This document shows, in pieces, positions 55,267 through 63,328 of a stretch of 64,000 nt of DNA (position 1 is the first letter of the stretch; the number at the start of each line of letters is the position of its first letter). Below the pieces are notes generated by a model that did no database searches, was not told the DNA's origin, and worked only from the letters and a program-made list of their open reading frames with translations. The DNA is from DATKCF01 sp035513345 (GTDB lineage Bacteria; Gemmatimonadota; Gemmatimonadetes; Longimicrobiales; RSA9), in NCBI GenBank assembly GCA_035513345.1, contig DATKCF010000188.1:97948-161947 (forward strand). The letters run 5' to 3'. Made by a program: the position numbers and the translations under genes.

Positions 55267-56536
55267 ATCAGGACAGCCCCGGGTTCTCGTCGTGATCGGG
55301 ACCCGGCCCGAGGGCATCAAGCTGGCGCCGGTTGTGCACGCCCTGAAACGTGCCACCGGAATCTCGACGCGCGTCGCACTCACGGGCCAGCACGGTCCGT
55401 TGATGCAGCAGGTCCTCGACGTCTTCTCGCTTCCGGTCGATCACGACCTGCAGATCATGCGCGAGGGCCAGGACCTCTATGACGTCACTGCTGCATGCCT
55501 TGTCGGTCTGCGCGACATCGTGCGTACCGAGCGACCCGATCTGATCGTTGGGGAAGGCGACACGGCTTCCGTCTTCGTCGCCGGACTCGTTGGCTTCTAC
55601 GAGCGGACCCGTGTCGCTCACGTCGAGGCCGGGCTGCGCAGTGGCGACAAGTGGCGGCCCTGGCCGGAAGAGGTGTTCCGGCGACTGACCGGTGTTGTGT
55701 CGGACATCCATTTTGCACCAACTCGAAAGGCGAGAGAGAACTTGATCGCCGAAGGCGTTCCCCTCGAGGCGGTTCACGTGACGGGCAACACCGTCGTCGA
55801 TGCGTTGCTGGAAGTTGCCGGCCGGCGGGACAGTGGCAGTCCGGACGAAGGCGTGGGGGATGCGTTGCGCTCGACGCTGGCGAGCGGGCGCAGGCTCGTG
55901 CTCGTGACAGCTCACCGCAGGGAGTCGTTCGGCGAACCGCTGCGGCGCGCGTTCACGGCATTGCGCGCGGTGGCGGACCGCTTTGATGACGTGCAGCTGC
56001 TCTATCCGGTCCATCCGAATCCGAACGTGAAGAGCGCGGCGGAGGCCGTGCTGGGCGGACACCCGCGCATCACGTTGTGCGAGCCGCTCGGATACCGGGA
56101 TATGGTGCGTGCGATGCAGGCGGCCGAACTGATCATCACGGATTCGGGTGGCCTGCAGGAGGAAGCGCCGACGTTCCAGAAGCCCGTGCTCGTGCTGCGT
56201 GACGTGACGGAACGGCCGGAGGCGGTCGATCAGGGCATTTCCGCGCTCGTCGGCACCGATCCCGCGCGCATCGAGCGATACGCGACCGGCATCCTCGATG
56301 GTCACGGCTGGCGCTTCCTGGCAGCGCTGCGCGAGGAGCAGCGCGAGCGGGGCACCGCGGGAGCGGCGGCGTCCGATGCAGAGCTGGCCGCAGCCCGGAG
56401 CCGCGCACCCGCACTGCACGAACGGACATATCCGAATCCGTACGGCGACGGCAGGGCCGCGGATCGGATAGCCGACATCATCGTCCACGTGCTGACCGGC
56501 GCCGACCGTCGAACGGTGGACTGGGCCGGTCCCTGA
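55256..56536 (+). CDS. wecB: UDP-N-acetylglucosamine 2-epimerase (non-hydrolysing)
   Basis: A 426-residue enzyme producing UDP-ManNAc. VVIGTRPEGIKLAPVVHAL opens it; VALTGQH, HVEAGLRSGDKWRPWPEEVFRR, GNTVVDAL and TDSGGLQEEAPTFQKPVLVLRD are the active-site motifs. Between about residues 362 and 390 it has a charged Ala/Arg-rich insert before the last helix. ATG at 55256 lies within the end of the previous gene. UDP-ManNAc could be the donor for one of the neighbouring transferases. Confidence 0.92.
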   Translation: MTPESGQPRVLVVIGTRPEGIKLAPVVHALKRATGISTRVALTGQHGPLMQQVLDVFSLPVDHDLQIMREGQDLYDVTAACLVGLRDIVRTERPDLIVGEGDTASVFVAGLVGFYERTRVAHVEAGLRSGDKWRPWPEEVFRRLTGVVSDIHFAPTRKARENLIAEGVPLEAVHVTGNTVVDALLEVAGRRDSGSPDEGVGDALRSTLASGRRLVLVTAHRRESFGEPLRRAFTALRAVADRFDDVQLLYPVHPNPNVKSAAEAVLGGHPRITLCEPLGYRDMVRAMQAAELIITDSGGLQEEAPTFQKPVLVLRDVTERPEAVDQGISALVGTDPARIERYATGILDGHGWRFLAALREEQRERGTAGAAASDAELAAARSRAPALHERTYPNPYGDGRAADRIADIIVHVLTGADRRTVDWAGP

Positions 56537-57651
56537 TGCGGATTCTGCAGCAGTGCATCTACTTTCCGCCTGAGGTGGGCGGCCTCGAGAGCCATGCGTT
56601 CTACCTCTGCCGCGAGCTGGTTCGCCTGGGCCACGAGGTGACGATGGTGACGTCGCGGTCGAAGCCGGAAGCGCCTGCGCGCGAAGTGATGGATGGCGTC
56701 AACGTGGTCCGCACATGGTTTCCGGCGCGCAACAAGGCCGGCTGGGCCGCGCACACGCTCGCGTCGATTCCGGAGTACCGGCGGCAGGCCGCGCGCGCTG
56801 ACGTGCTGCACGCCCAGACGTTCGCATCGGCGCCACCCGCAATCATCACGAGGCGACGCACCCGCCAGCCGCTGGTGCTCACGCTCCACACATCGCATTT
56901 CCTGCGACTGGCGAAGCGACCCGCGTGGAGGCCAGTCCTTCGTGCCATCATCCGGTCCGCGGACTGGCTGCTTGCGGCAAGCGAGGAGATCCGGGACGTT
57001 GCGCTCGACCTCCATGCGCACCCGCACGCCGAAGCGCTGACGAACGGCGTGGACACGACCATGTTCGCGCCGGTCGAGCCTTCGCTTCCGCCGAGACCGC
57101 ACGGCTACAGGCTGGTCGTGCCTCGCCGGCTGTTCGAGAAGAACGGCGTCGAGTACCTCATACGGGCCATGCCCGCGATTCTCGCCGAAGCGGATGTGGA
57201 GGTCGTCATCGCGGGCGACGGACCGCAGCGCAGCCACCTCGAGGCGCTGGCGGAACGCATCGGTGTATCACACGCGATTCGATTCCTCGGGTCGCAGCCG
57301 AACACGAAGATGCCCGGCATTCTTTCGTCGGCCGACGCCGTCGTCATACCATCGCTGATGGAAGCGACGAGCATCGCCGCGCTCGAAGCAATGAGTTGCC
57401 AGCGGCCTGTCGCCGCTTCGAACACGGGCGGGCTGCCCGAGATCGTCGATGACACGACCGGCTCACTGTTCGAGCCCGCCGACCCGGAAAGCCTGGCAAG
57501 TGCCGTCGTGGCACTGCTGCGTCGCGACGATCTTGCCGCAATGGGCATTCGCGCGCGCGAGCGGGTCGTGCGTAACTGGAGCGTCGAACGACTCGCGAAA
57601 CGCCACGTCGAGATCTACACCGGACTGCGGAACGGGAAGACCAGCGGATGA
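56536..57651 (+). CDS. Glycosyltransferase family 4
   Basis: A 371-residue GT-B retaining glycosyltransferase. The N-terminal CIYFPPEVGGLESHAFYLC loop binds acceptor. In the donor domain VVPRRLFEKNGVEYLIRAMP, VIAGDGPQRSHLEALAE and PSLMEATSIAALEAMSCQRPVAAS (the E-x7-E type motif) bind the nucleotide sugar. The first base is shared with the wecB stop. It is soluble or peripheral; the acceptor and sugar are not predictable. Confidence 0.92.
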   Translation: MRILQQCIYFPPEVGGLESHAFYLCRELVRLGHEVTMVTSRSKPEAPAREVMDGVNVVRTWFPARNKAGWAAHTLASIPEYRRQAARADVLHAQTFASAPPAIITRRRTRQPLVLTLHTSHFLRLAKRPAWRPVLRAIIRSADWLLAASEEIRDVALDLHAHPHAEALTNGVDTTMFAPVEPSLPPRPHGYRLVVPRRLFEKNGVEYLIRAMPAILAEADVEVVIAGDGPQRSHLEALAERIGVSHAIRFLGSQPNTKMPGILSSADAVVIPSLMEATSIAALEAMSCQRPVAASNTGGLPEIVDDTTGSLFEPADPESLASAVVALLRRDDLAAMGIRARERVVRNWSVERLAKRHVEIYTGLRNGKTSG

Positions 57652-57672
57652 CTACGACGGACGGGCCGGCTC

Positions 57673-60192
57673 ATGGCTGAGCGGAAGACGCGGCGGACAA
57701 GGCGGAGAACCGGTTCAGTCGAAGCAGGGAAGGGGACCGGCGCCGCGAACGCGATCGACCCCCACGCCGGCATCCCGGCATGGCTGCCGCCGATCGCCTA
57801 CGCCATCGTGACGGCGCTGCTGTTCCGCGAGGTCATCCTCGAGGGCGCGCTCCTGCTCGGTACGGACACGTTGGCGCTCAGCTACTTCGCACGTCAGTTC
57901 TACACGTCGTTCGTCACCGAGCTGGGCCGGTTCCCACTCTGGAACCCGCTGCTCTTCGGCGGCATCCCGTTCGTCGACGGCATGCACGGTGACATCTTCT
58001 ATCCGCCGTCACTCGCTCTCTTCTTCCTCGACGCGCAGACAATGTGGGGATGGAAGATGCTGCTGCACGTCTACGCGGCCGGGATCTTCGCGTACCTGTG
58101 GTTGCGCTCGATCGGGATCGGCCGCGGCGCCGCATTCTTCGGTGGTCTCGTGTTCATGATGGGCGCCGACCTCGTCAGCCTCGTCTTTCCCGGGGGCGAC
58201 GGCAAACTGTTCGTGTCATCGCTCGCGCCACTGATGTTCTGGCTGACCGAGCGGTGCGCTCGCAACAGGCGGCTCGCGGACTTCGCGGCGTTCTCGCTCG
58301 GCCTCGCGCTCGTCGTCTTTACATCGCACATGCAGCTGGCGTACTTCACTGTGTGGGGCGTGTCGCTCTACTTCTTCTTCCGCACGTGGCAGATCTGGCG
58401 GGCCGAACGCAGCGGCGCTGCCGCCGCGAAGCTCGTCGGGCTGTTCGCACTCGCCGGTGTCCTGGGTGTGGGCGCAGCCACCGTGCAGTTCCTGCCACCG
58501 CTCCAGTACCTGCAGGACTGGTCGCACCGCGCCGACAAGACTGTGGAGGAGACGGGCTACGAGTACTCGGCGACGTGGTCGCTGCACCCCGAAGAAGCAA
58601 TGGCGCTCGTCGTTCCGGAATTCGTCGGCGATGATGTGCCAACCGAAGTCCGACCGGGCGACCGCTACTGGGGCAGGAACGAGTTCAAGATCAATCACGA
58701 ATACGCGGGCCTCATCCCGTTGCTTCTCCTGCCCCTTCTGTTCATCGGGAAACGCGAGCCGCGAACGTGGTTCTTCGCCGCTCTCGGCATGCTCTCCGTT
58801 CTCTACGCACTCGGCGCCACGACACCGATCTTCAGGCTCTTCTACCTGATTCCGGGCGTCAGCCTGTTCCGCGCACCATCGCTTATCATTTTCCTCTACG
58901 GACTGAGCATCGCCACGCTCGGCGCGATGGCCGTGCAGCGGCTGATCGATGCGCAGGCGGAGCGGCCGGACACGACACGTACGAGCAGGACACGGCTGGC
59001 GCTCTGGATCATCGCCGGCACGTTCCTGCTGCTCGCGCTGGCACAGAGCAGTGGCAACATCATCACGAGCCTCTGGCAATCGGTGTTCGGCACGACACCG
59101 GGCCGCGCGCCCGCGTTGCAGACGAACCTCGCCTACATACGGTCCGGGTTCTGGATCGCGTTCGCGTTCGCCACCAGCGTCGCCGCTCTGTGGGAAGCGG
59201 TGTCGCGCGGGTTGTTGGGTGTTCGCGAAGCCGTCCTCGCGTTCGCGCTCCTGGCGGCGATCGACCTGTATCGCGTTGACCGCCCGTTCATCCGCGGCAC
59301 CGTCCTCTATTCGAGCAGTCAGGCCGGTGGTGCGATCTTCCAGGCGGACGACACGATCCGGTTCCTCCAGGACCGCGTTGCGGCCGGCGAGGTCTTCCGG
59401 GTTTTCGACCTCGGCAGCCTCGGCGTCGGCGCCGGTCGCGCGTACGGCTGGAACACGCTCGCGCGACACGGTATCGAACAGCTCACGGGCCATCACGGCA
59501 ACGAGATCGGCCGGTACCGGCATCTGATGGGCGACGCCGACAGCGCACCGAATGTCGCTGTGTCGAATCTGCGCCTGATGAACCTCGCGAATGTCGAGTA
59601 CGTCGTGCTCACCCAGCGGATCGCCGACCCCGGCTTCGAGGAAGTACACCTCGGCAGGAACTCGGCCGTGTACCGCAACCTGAACGCGCTGCCGCGCGCG
59701 TGGCTCGCGGGATCCACGGAAATCGTGAACGACGATGTCGCCGTCGAACGACTCCTGTCCGAGGACTTCGATCCGCGCTCGACCGTGCTGCTGCGCGAGC
59801 CGTTGCCCGCGGAACTCGAAGTGCAACCGGATCCGCAGGGAACCGTGTCGTGGGCCGAGAGGGAAGCCGATCACTACACACTGAACGTGACCACCGACCG
59901 GCCTGCGCTGCTCGTCATCACGGACAACTATTATCCGGCGTGGAAAGCGGAGATCGACGGCAACGAAGCGCCGATCCTGCGCGCGAACTACACGTTCCGC
60001 GCCATCCCCGTGCCCGCCGGCACGCACCAGGTCCGGTTGTACTACGACAGCAGCGGCCTCAACAACTCGGCGTTCGCATCGGCAGCGCTGCTGTTGCTGC
60101 TGGGCGGTGTCGCCGCGACGGGCCTGCGCCGGCGGCCGATGACAGGCGGAGCGGCCGGAACCGGTTCCCTCGACAGGACCGGAGCCGCGTGA
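57673..60192 (+). CDS. YfhO-like multispanning GT-C family membrane protein
   Basis: An 839-residue protein with a basic N-terminus and roughly a dozen hydrophobic segments in residues 35-550, then a soluble C-terminal domain and a final helix near 805. LGTDTLALSYFARQFYTS and GRFPLWNPLLFGGIPFVDG are the YfhO first-loop features, with the acidic residue typical of GT-C enzymes. DNYYPAWKAEIDGNEAPI near residue 755 is also typical. B. subtilis YfhO glycosylates lipoteichoic acid with Und-P-sugar from CsbB. Here the target would be another surface polymer or protein (inference). Confidence 0.82.
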   Translation: MAERKTRRTRRRTGSVEAGKGTGAANAIDPHAGIPAWLPPIAYAIVTALLFREVILEGALLLGTDTLALSYFARQFYTSFVTELGRFPLWNPLLFGGIPFVDGMHGDIFYPPSLALFFLDAQTMWGWKMLLHVYAAGIFAYLWLRSIGIGRGAAFFGGLVFMMGADLVSLVFPGGDGKLFVSSLAPLMFWLTERCARNRRLADFAAFSLGLALVVFTSHMQLAYFTVWGVSLYFFFRTWQIWRAERSGAAAAKLVGLFALAGVLGVGAATVQFLPPLQYLQDWSHRADKTVEETGYEYSATWSLHPEEAMALVVPEFVGDDVPTEVRPGDRYWGRNEFKINHEYAGLIPLLLLPLLFIGKREPRTWFFAALGMLSVLYALGATTPIFRLFYLIPGVSLFRAPSLIIFLYGLSIATLGAMAVQRLIDAQAERPDTTRTSRTRLALWIIAGTFLLLALAQSSGNIITSLWQSVFGTTPGRAPALQTNLAYIRSGFWIAFAFATSVAALWEAVSRGLLGVREAVLAFALLAAIDLYRVDRPFIRGTVLYSSSQAGGAIFQADDTIRFLQDRVAAGEVFRVFDLGSLGVGAGRAYGWNTLARHGIEQLTGHHGNEIGRYRHLMGDADSAPNVAVSNLRLMNLANVEYVVLTQRIADPGFEEVHLGRNSAVYRNLNALPRAWLAGSTEIVNDDVAVERLLSEDFDPRSTVLLREPLPAELEVQPDPQGTVSWAEREADHYTLNVTTDRPALLVITDNYYPAWKAEIDGNEAPILRANYTFRAIPVPAGTHQVRLYYDSSGLNNSAFASAALLLLLGGVAATGLRRRPMTGGAAGTGSLDRTGAA

Positions 60193-60896
60193 AGCAGGAC
60201 GCCGGCCTGACTGCGTACGACGTTGCCGGCCGGTATGACGCCAGCTATTTCGACGACCTCGCCGCGCGGTACAGCAAGCGGACGCGATTCGCGCGGCAGC
60301 GCATCAGCAACGTCTTCTCGATGCTGCCCGGCCTCGACAGCCTCAGGATCGTCGACATCGGCAGCGGAATGGGCACCTTCGCCATCGAGGCCGGCCGCCA
60401 CGGCGCGAAGGCCATCGGCATCGACCTCGCGCCCGCCGCACTCGCGGCGGCGAAGCGAGTGGCCGCCGCCGAACGCGCGACGGCCGTTTTCGTTCGCGCC
60501 GATGCCGCCGCACTGCCGCTGCCGAACGATTCCGTGGACGCAGTCATTGCCGCGGACCTCACCGAGCACCTCGATGACGTCACGCTCGGCCGCGTTCTGC
60601 GCGAGGCCCGCCGCGTGCTGCGGTCCGGCGGAACGCTCGTCCTCTACACACCCAACCGCGAGCACGTGTTCGAGCGCTTGCGCGAGCGGGGGATCCTGCG
60701 CGACGCCGACCCGTCCCACATCGGCATGCGGTCGGAGCGCGAACTGGCCGACGCCGTCAGCTCGGCCGGGCTCGAGGTCATGGCGATACGGCGCCTGCCA
60801 TCGCACCTTCCGCTGTGGAATCTGCTCGAGAAAGCGCTCGGAAGCCGGGTTCCACTACTGGCCAGACGGATCGGGCTCGTGGCGAGGGAGGCGTGA
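60189..60896 (+). CDS. Class I SAM-dependent methyltransferase
   Basis: A 235-residue protein. IVDIGSGMGTFAIEAGRHGAK is the SAM-binding motif I, GIDLAPAALAAAKR motif post-I, DAVIAADLTEHLDD motif II and VLRSGGTLVLYTPNREHVFE motif III, as in Methyltransf_11. The GTG start overlaps the YfhO stop. In this glycan cluster it may methylate a sugar or polyprenyl-linked intermediate; the substrate is not known. Confidence 0.88.
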   Translation: MKQDAGLTAYDVAGRYDASYFDDLAARYSKRTRFARQRISNVFSMLPGLDSLRIVDIGSGMGTFAIEAGRHGAKAIGIDLAPAALAAAKRVAAAERATAVFVRADAAALPLPNDSVDAVIAADLTEHLDDVTLGRVLREARRVLRSGGTLVLYTPNREHVFERLRERGILRDADPSHIGMRSERELADAVSSAGLEVMAIRRLPSHLPLWNLLEKALGSRVPLLARRIGLVAREA

Positions 60897-60898
60897 CC

Positions 60899-61978
60899 TT
60901 GAGTGGAAGCAGGTGGGCGTGGCGAGGTGCACAAGCCGTCATCCTCGTTGTGGTGCTGTACGGCATGTGGGCTCTGCTTGCCCCGCAGCTCGATTCGCTT
61001 GAATGGACGGATGTCCGCGCTTACTCGCCGTCGCCGATCCGGCTGAGCGTTTCGCTCGTCCTGCTGATCGGCTTCTATCTGACCCACGCGTTCCTCTGGC
61101 GACGGATCGTAACCGACCTGGGTATCGGACGACCCGATCCACGCACGACCGTCCGCGTCTATTTCCTGGCCAGCCTCGGCCGCTATATCCCGGGGAAGCT
61201 CTGGCAGGTCGCCGGCCTTGCTCTGCTCTCCTCGCGCGCGGGCGTGCCCGCCGGCGGCGCGACAGCCGCGGCCCTGCTCGGCCAGCTCGGGTTCCTGGCC
61301 TCGGGACTGCTCTTCGTCGCGGTGATTCTGCCGGACTGGGTCAGCGGACCGACACCGTACATTCTGGGATTCGTGCTGGTCAGTGCGGCCGGCCTGATCT
61401 GGATCATCGCGGTGACACCGGCCGGTCGCAGTGGCCGCGAATGGCTGCGTGGCCGACTGAGCGAGAAGGGAGCGCAGCGCGTAGCCAACACCCTCGAACT
61501 TGCCGATCGCATGCGCGCGCGGGACGCCTTCGCATGGGCGCTCGGCTACGGCCTGTCCTGGGTGCTCCTCGGCGTCTCGTTCTCGCTCTTCGTCACCGCG
61601 TTCGTGCCCGAAGCCGTGGCTCATAACCGCCTGCTCGCAGGAACCGTAGCAGCGTCCTACCTGGCCGGGTACCTGGTTCTGGTCGCACCCGCCGGCCTCG
61701 GCGTCAGGGAAGGGACCATGACCGCGCTGCTGACTGCCGTGCCAGGCTTTCCCATCGCTGCCGCGATCGTCGTTGCCGTGCTGTCGCGGGTATGGTTCAC
61801 CCTCGGCGAGGTGTTGCCTCTGGCGCTGGTGCCGCTGTTGCCGTCGCACGGAACGCCCGGGCCGCCGGCGCGCGGAACGCCCGTTGCGCCGCAGGGCACT
61901 GTCGACCGGCCGTCGCGGGGAACGCCCGGGCCGCCAGCGGCCTCCACCGGCGAACCCGATGGCGGAGCAGCCCGGTGA
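60899..61978 (+). CDS. UPF0104/lysylphosphatidylglycerol synthase-like transmembrane protein
   Basis: A 359-residue membrane protein with about eight hydrophobic segments. FLASLGRYIPGKLWQVAGLALLSSRAG and LVLVAPAGLGVREGTMTALL are the signatures of the LPG-synthase TM domain (UPF0104) family. TTG at 60899 is favoured because GGGAGG at 60886-60891 is then 7 bases away; GTG at 60893 is the alternative. The last ~40 residues repeat GTPGPPA-like units and look disordered. In glycan clusters such proteins are often suspected lipid transporters; that is inference. Confidence 0.78.
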   Translation: MSGSRWAWRGAQAVILVVVLYGMWALLAPQLDSLEWTDVRAYSPSPIRLSVSLVLLIGFYLTHAFLWRRIVTDLGIGRPDPRTTVRVYFLASLGRYIPGKLWQVAGLALLSSRAGVPAGGATAAALLGQLGFLASGLLFVAVILPDWVSGPTPYILGFVLVSAAGLIWIIAVTPAGRSGREWLRGRLSEKGAQRVANTLELADRMRARDAFAWALGYGLSWVLLGVSFSLFVTAFVPEAVAHNRLLAGTVAASYLAGYLVLVAPAGLGVREGTMTALLTAVPGFPIAAAIVVAVLSRVWFTLGEVLPLALVPLLPSHGTPGPPARGTPVAPQGTVDRPSRGTPGPPAASTGEPDGGAAR

Positions 61979-62721
61979 GCGCTGGCACGACCAGGCCGGG
62001 CACGGGCCGGGGCCTCGTGATCACGCCGACGTACAACGAGCGTGAAAACCTGCCTCGTCTCATTCCTGCCATCCTGCGGCAGGACGCCAGGCTGGACCTG
62101 CTCATCGTGGACGACGCTTCGCCCGACGGCACCGGCGATCTGGCAGATTCGATGGCCGCGACAGGTCCGCGGGTTCACGTGCTTCATCGCGCGGGCAAGC
62201 TCGGACTCGGAACCGCGTACATCGAGGGCTTCAGGTGGGGGATCGAGCGGGGATACGAGTGGCTGTTCGAGATGGATGCCGACTTCTCGCATGACCCGGC
62301 CCACCTTTCCGACTTCATGGCCGCCCTCGAGAACGCCGATGTCGTCCTCGGCTCGCGCTACCTCGAAGGCCGCGTCACCGTCGTCAACTGGCCGATCTCG
62401 CGCCTTCTGCTTTCCTATTTCGCGAATGTCTACGCCCGGATCGTCACCGGTCTGCCCATCGCCGATTCAACGAGCGGGTTCAAGGCGTTCCGCCGGTCCG
62501 CCCTCGAAGCCATCGCGCTCGACCGCGTCGAGTCCGAAGGCTACGCGTTCCAGATCGAAGTGACACTGCGCGCCTGGAAGAAAGGCCTCGACATCGTCGA
62601 GATCCCGATCGTATTCACCGACCGCAGTTCCGGCGAGTCCAAGATGTCCAAACGCATCATCCGCGAGGCCGTCTGGAAGGTCTGGAAGCTCCGGCTGCTC
62701 GCCATGTTCGGAAGGCTCTGA
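61975..62721 (+). CDS. Polyprenol monophosphomannose synthase-like GT2 (DPM1-like)
   Basis: A 248-residue soluble GT2 without the C-terminal membrane helices of its relative at 54 kb. ITPTYNERENLPRLIPAIL, LIVDDASPDGTGDLAD, FEMDADFSHDPAHL and ITRKIGLGTAYIEGFRWG-type LGLGTAYIEGFRWGIERGYE motifs, with IADSTSGFKAFRR and YAFQIEVTLRAWKKG, match bacterial dolichol/polyprenol-phosphate mannose synthases. GTG overlaps the previous stop. It probably charges polyprenyl phosphate with mannose or a similar hexose at the inner face of the membrane. Confidence 0.9.
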   Translation: MSAGTTRPGTGRGLVITPTYNERENLPRLIPAILRQDARLDLLIVDDASPDGTGDLADSMAATGPRVHVLHRAGKLGLGTAYIEGFRWGIERGYEWLFEMDADFSHDPAHLSDFMAALENADVVLGSRYLEGRVTVVNWPISRLLLSYFANVYARIVTGLPIADSTSGFKAFRRSALEAIALDRVESEGYAFQIEVTLRAWKKGLDIVEIPIVFTDRSSGESKMSKRIIREAVWKVWKLRLLAMFGRL

Positions 62722-62725
62722 CCGC

Positions 62726-63328
62726 ATGCCTATCCGCGATCTGCTCTGGGCCTGCCCCGTATGCCGCAGCTTCGCGTCCATCCGCGACGCCGGACGCGGC
62801 AGGGAAGCGTGCGACGCCTGCCACGCCACCCTCACCAGGGGACCCGGCGCCACAATCGCCGTCCGACCCGCCGGTGGCACTACTCAGCACCACACCGCGG
62901 CCGAACTGGTCGACCGCATGCCACCGGTTTCGGCCATGCCGCTCGACAACGGCCGCCTCGGACCGGCGCCCGCACTCGTCAGACTGGCCAGAACCACAAG
63001 ACCCGTCCGCGATGGCACCGACTACCTCGGCCGCGCCGAGCTGTTCGGACCTGCCGTCCGGGCAACCGTCACACTGGACGACCACACGCTGGCAGTCGGC
63101 ATCCCCGAGAATCCCATTGTCTGGCCGCTCGCGTCCATCACCGCCGTCCAGCCCAGTTCGTCGACCATCCAGATCAACAGCGAGCACCACCCGCTCGCGT
63201 CGTTTCGATTCCTCCACCATTCCGTCCGCCTCTGGGAAGAAGCGCTCCAGCACAGGATTCGCCTCGTCCATCAGCGTGCCGGCCGGGGACCGATCGTCCA
63301 GTTCCATCCACACATTCGTTTCGCGTGA
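62726..63328 (+). CDS. Zinc-ribbon protein of unknown function
   Basis: A 200-residue protein I do not recognise. The first ~35 residues form a zinc ribbon (CPVC at 10-13 and CDAC at 29-32). Residues ~95-195 are beta-rich with a terminal helix (ITAVQPSSSTIQINSEHHP, then SVRLWEEALQHRIRLVHQR), which recalls a PH/GRAM-like fold; this is a guess from pattern. It lies between a DPM1-like transferase and a PlsC-type acyltransferase and overlaps the latter by 4 bases, so a role at the membrane in lipid or glycan handling is possible. Confidence 0.6.
   Translation: MPIRDLLWACPVCRSFASIRDAGRGREACDACHATLTRGPGATIAVRPAGGTTQHHTAAELVDRMPPVSAMPLDNGRLGPAPALVRLARTTRPVRDGTDYLGRAELFGPAVRATVTLDDHTLAVGIPENPIVWPLASITAVQPSSSTIQINSEHHPLASFRFLHHSVRLWEEALQHRIRLVHQRAGRGPIVQFHPHIRFA

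Noticed and set aside
61845..61945. Short direct repeats as a CRISPR array
   Set aside because: Only two clear copies, inside a coding frame, with no regular spacers and no cas genes.
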